IMG/VR virus record: IMGVR_UViG_3300026097_000876
Span: 1 to 64,000 of that record
Origin: a virus
Strand: one strand, 5' to 3'
Length of the DNA stretch: 64,000 nt
A program made the position numbers and the translations under genes. Under the pieces are notes generated by a model, which had not been told where the DNA came from, ran no database searches, and saw nothing but the letters and a program-made list of their open reading frames with translations. Below are positions 57,726 to 63,920 of the stretch, piece after piece (positions within the stretch are counted from its first letter, which is position 1; every line of letters begins with the position of its first letter).

Positions 57726-57908
57726 ATGAGATATCAATTACTAGACGACCAAATAGGAAATTTTTTGATTGTGGACACCTGGAAACAACAGGTGATAGGC
57801 AAAGGAACCAAACTGAAGGTGAGTGCTCGCATGTGTCAAAAGCTCAATCGCAGGTTGGGCCACGACAGAGCACGTGAACAATTTTGCCAATACTGGTTGA
57901 CAACTTGA
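57726..57908 (+). CDS. Small protein of unknown function
   Basis: 60 residues from the ATG at 57726. MRYQLLDDQIGNFLIVDTW then a basic helix (ARMCQKLNRRLGHDRAREQF). GGTAAATA ends 5 bases before the ATG. A GTG start at 57711 is possible. Confidence 0.55.
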   Translation: MRYQLLDDQIGNFLIVDTWKQQVIGKGTKLKVSARMCQKLNRRLGHDRAREQFCQYWLTT

Positions 57909-57925
57909 TCAATCACGTGTAGTAT
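57897..57925 (+). promoter_or_regulatory. Sigma70-type promoter of the small-gene operon
   Basis: TTGACA (57897-57902), 17-base spacer, TAGTAT (57920-57925). Confidence 0.72.
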
Positions 57926-57957
57926 TAACAGTGTAGAAATTAGAACAGGCACTGACT

Positions 57958-58152
57958 ATGATCAAAATACTAGCGTTAGCCATCACACTCACAGGCTGTG
58001 CAAACACAGCTGAATGGGCGCGAGGCACTAGCTCACACGATCCTCACACAGGTGATTGGATCTTTATTCAGAATGAGCCATTAGCAGCTCAACGACAGGC
58101 TTATCGCGAACAAGGTTGGCGTTGGGGCGATGAAAAACCACCACAGTACTAG
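57958..58152 (+). CDS. Small lipoprotein
   Basis: 64 residues with lipobox TLTGC after a short hydrophobic signal (IKILALAI). The mature part is polar with WIFIQNEPLAAQRQAYREQG. First of six tightly packed rightward small genes. Confidence 0.65.
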   Translation: MIKILALAITLTGCANTAEWARGTSSHDPHTGDWIFIQNEPLAAQRQAYREQGWRWGDEKPPQY

Positions 58153-58160
58153 GAACACAC

Positions 58161-58442
58161 ATGCAGATACAAGATCTAACACCAGGCAACAGCTATGCTT
58201 GCCGCTTTCGAACACAAACCACCTTGGACGATCAAGGACAACCCGCTCCCAATCTCCGCAGGCCCACACAAGGCACAGGTGAATACACAGGCTTGGGTGT
58301 GATCATGCAGAGAGACACAGCACAACAGTTGGTTAGGTTAAGAGATGTAGCCAGCGACGAAGTTTTTGTGGTTGCATGGCAAGACTGTTGGGACGTGGAC
58401 ACTGTGGAATGGAAGGAGCCGTTTGATGCGGGAACTGATTGA
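58161..58442 (+). CDS. Small protein of unknown function
   Basis: 93 residues, likely SH3-like (DLTPGNSYACRF, GVIMQRDTAQQLVRLRDV, VFVVAWQDCW). Overlaps the next gene by 17 bases. Confidence 0.6.
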   Translation: MQIQDLTPGNSYACRFRTQTTLDDQGQPAPNLRRPTQGTGEYTGLGVIMQRDTAQQLVRLRDVASDEVFVVAWQDCWDVDTVEWKEPFDAGTD

Positions 58443-58587
58443 ATTTTTAGAAGATCTCCACAGCCTGCCACACAGCGAAGCACTGGAAGATCTCATAAAC
58501 AAATATACACAACAACTGGAACACATGGAGACAGCATATGAACAAGAGTTTTTTGCGAGCACATCCCCTCACGACCACACTGAGTGA
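58426..58587 (+). CDS. Small acidic helical protein (53 residues)
   Basis: ATG at 58426 after GGAAGGAGCC. MRELIEFLEDLHSLPHSEAL then a coiled helix. Overlaps both neighbours in other frames. The good RBS supports it. Confidence 0.58.
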   Translation: MRELIEFLEDLHSLPHSEALEDLINKYTQQLEHMETAYEQEFFASTSPHDHTE

Positions 58588-58729
58588 TCAAGACCGTGAG
58601 CGCATAATTCAAAAGCTGCGCACGGACACCGTCCCCACCACAGAAGAATTGGCTGTGTTGGAAGACCTCGTGTTTGACGGTATAGCAGAAAAACTCAGCA
58701 CCCATCCTCCCGCGGACGAGCTACAATGA
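58538..58729 (+). CDS. Small protein of unknown function
   Basis: 63 residues with TLSDQDRERIIQKLRTDT and VLEDLVFDGIAEKL, helical. It overlaps the previous gene by 50 bases, unusually far, and the next by 4. Confidence 0.55.
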   Translation: MNKSFLRAHPLTTTLSDQDRERIIQKLRTDTVPTTEELAVLEDLVFDGIAEKLSTHPPADELQ

Positions 58730-59004
58730 GCAAGTACACACTGGACGATGACACACGAGAGCTGTTAGAGATCATACTCAACTGGAGTGCACACTACACC
58801 GAACTTCAAGCACACGAAGAAACACAACAGGACATGGCCGCACTGATCCAAGAAACAGCACAAGCATTTGGCATTCCCTACAAAACTGTGCATGTGGAAG
58901 AAATAGAAAACCCAGACGGCACTGTAAAACTGGACGTGACTATCTCTGACAGCGACACAGAGGAAGAAGATTTCCCAGATCCCCCAGAGGATACCCTACA
59001 CTAG
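58726..59004 (+). CDS. Acidic protein of unknown function
   Basis: 92 residues, very acidic C-terminus (SDSDTEEEDFPDPPED). ATGA overlap with the previous gene. It ends the operon before the late promoter at 59036. Confidence 0.58.
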   Translation: MSKYTLDDDTRELLEIILNWSAHYTELQAHEETQQDMAALIQETAQAFGIPYKTVHVEEIENPDGTVKLDVTISDSDTEEEDFPDPPEDTLH

Positions 59005-59035
59005 TCTTTTGTACAACTGTTAACAAAACTTAAAA

Positions 59036-59043
59036 TATAAATA
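59036..59043 (+). promoter_or_regulatory. T4-type late promoter (TATAAATA)
   Basis: Perfect rightward box 28 bases before the ATG at 59072, the spacing expected for a late virion gene. Confidence 0.8.
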
Positions 59044-59071
59044 CGTTTAATAAAGTTTAGGAGAGTGCAAA

Positions 59072-60382
59072 ATGGCCTACGGTGGTGTAAAAGGATCTGC
59101 TAATCTACAATCAGATGTTGTTAAAACAGTTGGACAAGTTTTTGCCCTTGGGTCTGCTGTTGTCGAAGTAAGCGTATGCAATAGAAACAGTGACACAACT
59201 GCTCGTATAAAAATGGCGGTTACAAACGCTACAGATCAATTTGACGACGATGCACATTTCATAGAATACGATGCAGAGCTAGGCCCTAGAGGAGTTCTGC
59301 AAAGAACAGGAATTAATATATCTGAAGAACAGTATGTGACTGTGTCAAGTGACACAGACAATGTAACGGCAATGGTATATGGGTTTGAACACGGAGTAGC
59401 AGGTGAGCCTACATATAATACCTTTGCGCTGGATGCAGACAGTTACGACGAAGGCGATACTGTAACAGTAAGCCTAACAACATCCAAGATAGCACCAGGT
59501 ACCACAGTGACCTACAACATAACCGCACCAGACGCAGCTGATGCTTCCGTTACAAGTGGAACTATCACAGTGGGTACGGATCGTGCAGGTTCGGACTCAT
59601 TTACACTAACAAACGACAACACCACCGAAGGCTCAGAAACACTTACGGTTAGACTAGCTTCTACAGACAGTGCCGGTAATGCCACAGGATCTCTGTCGGA
59701 TTCAGCAACTATCAATGATACTAGTTTAGATCCAAGCTATGATACATTCGAGTTAGATGAGACTAGTTACGACGAAGGGGATACTGTAACAGTTGATCTA
59801 ACAACAACTAGTATAGCAGAAAACACAACAGTAACCTATGATATAACCGGAGTCCAATCAAACGATGTAAGCAAGACAAGTGGTACTATTACAATAGGTG
59901 CTGACGGCACAGGCACAGATACATTTACAACTACTACCGGCGGCGGATTAGAAGGCACAGAAACAATCACAGTTACATTAAGAGCTACGGATTCTAGTGG
60001 CAATGCTACAGGATCACTATCTGATTCAGCAACACTTGTTGAACCAGTAACTGCTAGTGTTACAGCAGATAGTGATACTGTTACCGCGGGCAATAGTCTA
60101 GACTTTAGAATAAATCCCAACAACTATCCAACTGGATATCAAGCCACATACAGAGTAGTAAATGGAACCACTAACAGCTCGGACTTCAGTGGCGGCAGTG
60201 GTTTCTATAATACTGGAACTCAATCTGGCATATTCAACACAGGCTTCGGTGGATCTCTCGACATAACAATTAACATAGCAGATGACGCAGATGCTACTAA
60301 CGAAACATTCCAAGTAGAAGTGTTAAAACCAGACAACACTCGTGCAGGTATATCTGGCATAGTTACTATCGTACCATCATAA
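59072..60382 (+). CDS. Virion surface protein with Calx-beta/Ig-like repeats
   Basis: 436 residues. An N-terminal base domain (about 1-110) resembles fibre or decoration attachment domains. Three Calx-beta-like units follow (YDEGDTVTVSLTT, EGSETLTVRLASTDS, YDEGDTVTVDLTT, EGTETITVTLRATDS), two of them close copies, then a Gly/Asn-rich end. Ig-like folds on virions bind carbohydrates. Monocistronic, late. Confidence 0.82.
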   Translation: MAYGGVKGSANLQSDVVKTVGQVFALGSAVVEVSVCNRNSDTTARIKMAVTNATDQFDDDAHFIEYDAELGPRGVLQRTGINISEEQYVTVSSDTDNVTAMVYGFEHGVAGEPTYNTFALDADSYDEGDTVTVSLTTSKIAPGTTVTYNITAPDAADASVTSGTITVGTDRAGSDSFTLTNDNTTEGSETLTVRLASTDSAGNATGSLSDSATINDTSLDPSYDTFELDETSYDEGDTVTVDLTTTSIAENTTVTYDITGVQSNDVSKTSGTITIGADGTGTDTFTTTTGGGLEGTETITVTLRATDSSGNATGSLSDSATLVEPVTASVTADSDTVTAGNSLDFRINPNNYPTGYQATYRVVNGTTNSSDFSGGSGFYNTGTQSGIFNTGFGGSLDITINIADDADATNETFQVEVLKPDNTRAGISGIVTIVPS

Positions 60383-60439
60383 CAGTCCAACAAGCGCGAA
60401 GCGTCCAAAAAAAATTTCACACTCAGTGTAAATATCTAT

Positions 60440-60661
60440 ATGTACATAGAGTTCACACAAGTTAAAAACGCTGGCTTTCATCGACACACACTGCGCAATG
60501 ATATCTTCGACAAGCTGACTAGCATACATACTCCCTATAGTGTAGACAGTGACATTCCTGATGAGCTGGTTGTGTACATGGCAGATCGATACTATACTAT
60601 ATTCTGTATACAATGGAATCCCCACAGTAAGATCTACTATGCATACACAGCACACAAGTAA
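60440..60661 (+). CDS. Small protein of unknown function
   Basis: 73 residues, aromatic-rich (DRYYTIFCIQWNPHSKIYYAY). TGTAAATA lies 5 bases before the ATG, again too close for a normal leader. No family recognised. Confidence 0.5.
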   Translation: MYIEFTQVKNAGFHRHTLRNDIFDKLTSIHTPYSVDSDIPDELVVYMADRYYTIFCIQWNPHSKIYYAYTAHK

Positions 60662-60664
60662 GAG

Positions 60665-60734
60665 CGCATATACAAAGGCCCCGCACAAGAGAGCTTTATA
60701 TATACTCGCAAGCTCGCATATACAAAGGCCCCGC
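60665..60734. repeat. Two direct copies of CGCATATACAAAGGCCCCGC
   Basis: Exact 20-bp copies at 60665-60684 and 60715-60734. The tail GGCCCCGCTGCTAG recurs at about 60727-60740 and 60767-60780. Confidence 0.85.
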
Positions 60735-60885
60735 TGCTAGCTATACACAAAACAAAATTTCCTTGAGGCCCCGCTGCTAGTATCACGGTATCACACACAC
60801 TCTATACAGTGTAGATGCTTGCCGTAGAAAGACTGTGTGTCTAGGTTGATTTTATAGTGTGACTAGGTTGAATCTAGCGTGGGAA

Positions 60886-60951
60886 GAACCGTAAAAAGCG
60901 TTTGAAAGAAAGGTAAAAAGTATTTGAGAGAAAGGTAAAAAGTATTTGAAC
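60886..60951. repeat. Three 22-bp iteron-like repeats
   Basis: Copies start at 60886, 60908 and 60930, exactly 22 bp apart, core GGTAAAAAGTATTTGA. The first copy differs at a few bases. Confidence 0.85.
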
Positions 60952-61014
60952 TATGCCTCTCGTCACCACGGTCAAGAAATTTTTTTTTGGCTATAGATCG
61001 TGCCAGAACCGTAA

Positions 61015-61029
61015 TGCGAATAATTCTTA
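61015..61029. promoter_or_regulatory. Fur-box-like 7-1-7 dyad
   Basis: TGCGAAT-A-ATTCTTA, close to the Fur pattern TGATAATNATTATCA and its GAGAAT/ATTCTC variants. Flanked by TTAGGCC as in the copy at 61277. Confidence 0.4.
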
Positions 61030-61276
61030 TTTAACATTAGGCCTACAGTATTGGCACCGTAAACCCACCATTAAACTGTCTGAGAACTCGGCCTCTGTGG
61101 GGATAGATCTCTTACTAGCTATACAGTATACAGAGTGTGTGTATAGTATAGTGTAGCATGTTATACAATGTGACCGTTAGCGTAGTGTACGGTGTGTAGT
61201 GTATGGTATAGTGTGTATAGCTACTATAGTGCATAGTGACTTATTGCATACTGTGTGTTTGGCTGTGTGATCTAAA

Positions 61277-61291
61277 TGCGAATTATTTGCA
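61277..61291. promoter_or_regulatory. Fur-box-like 7-1-7 dyad
   Basis: TGCGAAT-T-ATTTGCA inside a longer AAATGC/GCATTT palindrome. Confidence 0.4.
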
Positions 61292-61310
61292 TTTAGGCCT
61301 CTGCACTTTT

Positions 61311-61330
61311 TGTGTATAACTTGTGTATAA
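61311..61330 (-). promoter_or_regulatory. DnaA-box-like pair 1
   Basis: TGTGTATAA at 61311-61319 and 61322-61330, the reverse complement of TTATACACA (consensus TTWTNCACA), 11 bp apart. Confidence 0.65.
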
Positions 61331-61356
61331 GTGTGTGCGAGAATATTGTGTGTAAA

Positions 61357-61398
61357 ATCAAACACTTAGCAAATCTTGTGTAAAATCAAGCACTTAGC
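61357..61398. repeat. Direct repeats ATCAARCACTTAGC
   Basis: Copies at 61357-61370 and 61385-61398 (28 bp apart), with an inverted copy at 61593-61606. Confidence 0.8.
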
Positions 61399-61511
61399 TC
61401 TGTGCATAAGTCCGCCGTTCGCCGCCTCGTTTGCGTTCGTCCCGTGTAAGTTATTGTTTTTGTTGAGGATTTTGTGTTCGTTTTGTTCTTTCTAAACAAG
61501 CACTTATGTGT

Positions 61512-61531
61512 TGTGGATAAGCTGTGGATAA
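61512..61531 (-). promoter_or_regulatory. DnaA-box-like pair 2 (perfect TTATCCACA)
   Basis: TGTGGATAA at 61512-61520 and 61523-61531, both perfect E. coli R1-type boxes in reverse orientation, 11 bp apart. Confidence 0.72.
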
Positions 61532-61557
61532 CTTTTGCGAGGGGTGCGCATAATGTG

Positions 61558-61678
61558 TATTATGTTAAATGAGAATTGGATGAGGAACGTGCGCTAAGTG
61601 TTTGATATTGTTGAGGTGGGGCCGTGCGCATTTAACATAATACCGGCCGTGTGCGCATATAATATATTATGTTAAATG
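61558..61678. repeat. TATTATGTTAAATG repeats (two direct, one inverted)
   Basis: Copies at 61558-61571 and 61665-61678, with the inverted copy at 61629-61642. GTGCGCAT occurs beside each. Confidence 0.82.
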
Positions 61679-61692
61679 AAGGTGGGGCGACT

Positions 61693-61712
61693 TGTGGACA
61701 AGCTGTGGATAA
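61693..61712 (-). promoter_or_regulatory. DnaA-box-like pair 3
   Basis: TGTGGACAA at 61693-61701 and TGTGGATAA at 61704-61712, same orientation, 11 bp apart. Confidence 0.68.
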
Positions 61713-61800
61713 CTTTCGGTTCGCGCACCCTCCCTCCTTGTACTCCGGTCTCTTCGTTCCCGCTTGTATGTTTTGTGCCTTTGCCCTAACTGTTATATAC

Positions 61801-61829
61801 AGTATACGGCCTCGCCGCCAAAAAGTCAA
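61801..61829 (-). promoter_or_regulatory. Leftward sigma70 promoter reading into the origin-like region
   Basis: TTGACT (61824-61829), 17-base spacer, TATACT (61801-61806), then the ACTGTATATAACAGT operator shared with the 5.6 and 6.5 kb promoters. No gene lies downstream on this strand, so its RNA may be a primer or regulator. Confidence 0.78.
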
Positions 61830-61928
61830 CCTTCTGAGGTCTTGTAAGTCATTGTTTCGTAAGGGAAAAATAAATTAAAAAAAGTTTTTTTCCTCTGTGT
61901 TTTCAATAGCTTACAAAAAAAATAATGC

Positions 61929-61957
61929 TTGCTTTTTTGCGCAAACGAGGCTATACT
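61929..61957 (+). promoter_or_regulatory. Early promoter 1
   Basis: TTGCTT (61929-61934), 17-base spacer, TATACT (61952-61957), with a TACTG-CTTATA-CAGTA dyad over the -10. Confidence 0.72.
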
Positions 61958-62002
61958 GCTTATACAGTAAAAAATTAACTTAAACTATATAGAGGGCTAT
62001 AT

Positions 62003-62368
62003 ATGCAAAACTTTACACAAGCAGCACTTGCAGACGTGCAAGCACTAGTTAACACTTACGCTAATATTGCGGGCGATTACGAAGCAACGCTGTTATGCGG
62101 CGTATGGCACTACATGTGCGACAGCGGCATATACACAGACGCATTTAGCGAAGCAGATGCGGAGTATGTAGAAGCGCACTACGACAACAATGTGCAATAC
62201 TACAACGACGACGATTGCGGCTACACAGACGCATTTTATGCTGTAATATTTGACGACGATAAATTGCAATGCAATGCAGTGTTACAAGCACAAGATGCAA
62301 TTGCAAACAAGCATAATTTGCATAACGAAGATGTTGCACGTATGTGTATGCAACTAGAAGCAAGTTAA
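62003..62368 (+). CDS. Acidic early protein of unknown function
   Basis: 121 residues, strongly acidic: many Asp/Glu and only three Lys/Arg. It also carries four or more Cys (CGVWHYMCDSG, DDDCGYTD). RBS AGAGGGC and ATGCAA start, a leader form shared with the next three genes. Acidity and early promoter fit a DNA-mimic or host-takeover protein, but there is no family match. Confidence 0.7.
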   Translation: MQNFTQAALADVQALVNTYANIAGDYEATLLCGVWHYMCDSGIYTDAFSEADAEYVEAHYDNNVQYYNDDDCGYTDAFYAVIFDDDKLQCNAVLQAQDAIANKHNLHNEDVARMCMQLEAS

Positions 62369-62381
62369 TTGTAAAAAACAC

Positions 62382-62414
62382 TTGACAGCAGCATGCTTTT
62401 GTAGTATGCTGCTG
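62382..62414 (+). promoter_or_regulatory. Early promoter 2 with 9-bp operator
   Basis: TTGACA (62382-62387), 17-base spacer, TATGCT (62405-62410). CAGCAGCAT/ATGCTGCTG inverted repeat spans -35 to -10. Confidence 0.82.
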
Positions 62415-62448
62415 CATATACACTAAAAAATTGCAAAGAGGGCAAACT

Positions 62449-62901
62449 ATGCAATACAACAAGATTTTTACAAACTGCGCTGTAGTAAGCGACGAGAATT
62501 TTGACTTGCTTACAGCAGAACAGCTAGAAGCATTTACACAAGCGGAACGTGCTTTTGTGCTTGTGTTTTTAGCAGACACACTTGCAAACTTGACACAGGT
62601 TAACGCAGACTGTGCAGTAGAAAACGACAACTACTTTGTGCGACTAGCGGATGCGCAGGAGGTTATGCAAAATTTGCAAATGCTGTACGACACACTAGAC
62701 GACAGCGACGACTGTACAAATATACAGTTTACGCTAGCGGATGCGGGTGCTGCGCTGTGTAGTTACGACACAGAATACAGGGAATGCATAGCGGAGCAAT
62801 TTGAAGACGCATGCGACAACGCTGCTAAACTTGCAAAGCAAACTGGCAACACAAACGCAGACTACAGCACACTTGCTGTGCGTGTGCTGTGTAGTTATTA
62901 A
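62449..62901 (+). CDS. Acidic early protein of unknown function
   Basis: 150 residues from the ATG at 62449 (RBS AGAGGGC). Acidic and cysteine-bearing (LDDSDDCTNIQF, EQFEDACDNAAK), helical. Similar composition to the previous protein. Possible anti-defence or takeover protein by position only. Confidence 0.7.
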   Translation: MQYNKIFTNCAVVSDENFDLLTAEQLEAFTQAERAFVLVFLADTLANLTQVNADCAVENDNYFVRLADAQEVMQNLQMLYDTLDDSDDCTNIQFTLADAGAALCSYDTEYRECIAEQFEDACDNAAKLAKQTGNTNADYSTLAVRVLCSY

Positions 62902-62908
62902 AAAGGGG

Positions 62909-62950
62909 TTGACAAATGTGTTTATGTGTGCTACTATGTACACATAAACA
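62909..62950 (+). promoter_or_regulatory. Early promoter 3 with 11-bp operator
   Basis: TTGACA (62909-62914), 17-base spacer, TACTAT (62932-62937). TGTTTATGTGT (62919-62929) and ACACATAAACA (62940-62950) are perfect inverted arms around the -10. Confidence 0.85.
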
Positions 62951-62973
62951 ATTAATTGCAAAGAGGGCACGCT

Positions 62974-63177
62974 ATGCAAAAACTAAACGAAAAAGCACTA
63001 CAGCAGTGGAACGCAACACGGCGTTTTATGCGTACACTAGACGAAGCGCAGCTGCATTTATTAATAGCGGCGCTAGACGGCGACAACAAGTTGCAAGTTA
63101 CGCAAACGCTAGTAGACAGCGCATATGACGCAATAGACGACAACATGCGCAAACAATATGCACAACACTTAAAATAG
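62974..63177 (+). CDS. Small early protein of unknown function
   Basis: 67 residues from MQKLNEKALQQWNATRRFMR. Helical, with DEAQLHLLIAALDGDNKLQV. Same leader (AGAGGGC, ATGCAA) as its neighbours. Unknown. Confidence 0.65.
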   Translation: MQKLNEKALQQWNATRRFMRTLDEAQLHLLIAALDGDNKLQVTQTLVDSAYDAIDDNMRKQYAQHLK

Positions 63178-63180
63178 GGG

Positions 63181-63220
63181 TTGACAACTGTGCATATTGT
63201 GTTATACTGTATGCACAGTT
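63181..63220 (+). promoter_or_regulatory. Early promoter 4 with 10-bp operator
   Basis: TTGACA (63181-63186), 16-base spacer, TATACT (63203-63208). AACTGTGCAT (63186-63195) and ATGCACAGTT (63211-63220) flank the -10. Confidence 0.84.
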
Positions 63221-63241
63221 AAACAATATAGAGGGCACTAT

Positions 63242-63502
63242 ATGCAAAACACTACATACTATCCTGCCGCAGTCGCAAACGTTATAACACATTACGCACA
63301 AGCAATTGCACGTGCTAGTTATGACAGCGTAGTGGAAGCAGGCGACTACAGCATAACAGACAACTGTGCAAAAATACAGTACCTGTTGTCTGCTAGTGCG
63401 CAACACACCTCAGTTAAAAGTCTAGCAGTTGCCGCACTAAACAGCGCAGAGGATACAGTGCTGCGCGAATGCATGTACACACAATTAATGCAACACGCAT
63501 AA
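63242..63502 (+). CDS. Small early protein of unknown function
   Basis: 86 residues from MQNTTYYPAAVANVITHY. Helical, slightly acidic, rich in Ala, Ser and Tyr. Followed by a Fur-box-like dyad and a terminator. Function unknown. Confidence 0.65.
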   Translation: MQNTTYYPAAVANVITHYAQAIARASYDSVVEAGDYSITDNCAKIQYLLSASAQHTSVKSLAVAALNSAEDTVLRECMYTQLMQHA

Positions 63503-63508
63503 TCTAAA

Positions 63509-63523
63509 TAAGAATCATTTGCA
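63509..63523. promoter_or_regulatory. Fur-box-like 7-1-7 dyad
   Basis: TAAGAAT-C-ATTTGCA, flanked by TCTAAA and TTTAGG like the copy at 61277. It lies 48 bases before early promoter 5. Confidence 0.4.
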
Positions 63524-63532
63524 TTTAGGAGG

Positions 63533-63558
63533 CTGTAAATAATTACAGTCTTCTTTTT
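63533..63558 (+). terminator. Rho-independent terminator
   Basis: CTGTAA-ATAA-TTACAG followed by TCTTCTTTTT. Confidence 0.75.
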
Positions 63559-63570
63559 GCAAATTAGGGG

Positions 63571-63599
63571 TTGACAGGCGCAACCTTTGAGACTATACT
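63571..63599 (+). promoter_or_regulatory. Early promoter 5
   Basis: TTGACA (63571-63576), 17-base spacer, TATACT (63594-63599). AGGGG directly before the -35, as in promoters 3 and 4. Confidence 0.85.
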
Positions 63600-63635
63600 G
63601 TATAAACAATGAAGCATTAGAGAGAGGGTTTTGAA

Positions 63636-63920
63636 ATGCGAGTAGTTGAGCAATATGGCATGTTTACCGACGCTGGTGACAAGATGGTAGACCGCATAGT
63701 ACGTGCCGCACTCCAGTTGGGGCAAGAGCAGGCAGCTACCAATGCCGATGTGTGGGGATTTGCATATCGCGAGTTGGAGAAGCTCCAGACCAGCTTAGAG
63801 TTCTCGGAAGCAACAGACACCGTAGTACGTGAGGAAGTGTTCTCAGCACTGTGGGACAACCTTCCAGGATTTAATCTAACAGAAGAAGAGTACTGGTTCT
63901 TTGTTGAGGAGACAGCGTAA
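63636..63920 (+). CDS. Acidic early protein of unknown function
   Basis: 94 residues, acidic, helical, with GFAYRELEKLQTSLEF and NLTEEEYWFFVEE. RBS GAGAGAGGG. Stop and next ATG overlap as TAATG, so it leads an operon running out of the window. Confidence 0.68.
   Translation: MRVVEQYGMFTDAGDKMVDRIVRAALQLGQEQAATNADVWGFAYRELEKLQTSLEFSEATDTVVREEVFSALWDNLPGFNLTEEEYWFFVEETA

Larger units (their letters stand above)
60662..61950. other. Repeat-dense non-coding region, candidate replication origin
   Basis: About 1.3 kb without a convincing gene. It holds two 20-bp direct repeats, three 22-bp iterons, three pairs of DnaA-box-like 9-mers, several 14-bp direct/inverted repeats, two Fur-box-like dyads, a leftward promoter reading across it, and a run of A/T at 61860-61920. 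This is the composition of a bacterial or plasmid-type replication origin. No initiator gene was seen beside it. Confidence 0.6.

Noticed and set aside
60953-61156. Rightward 67-codon frame in the origin-like region
   Set aside because: No ribosome site or promoter, and it crosses the repeats and Fur-like dyad.
61632-61829. Leftward 65-codon frame in the origin-like region
   Set aside because: It begins inside the promoter's -35/-10 region, so it cannot be translated from that transcript.
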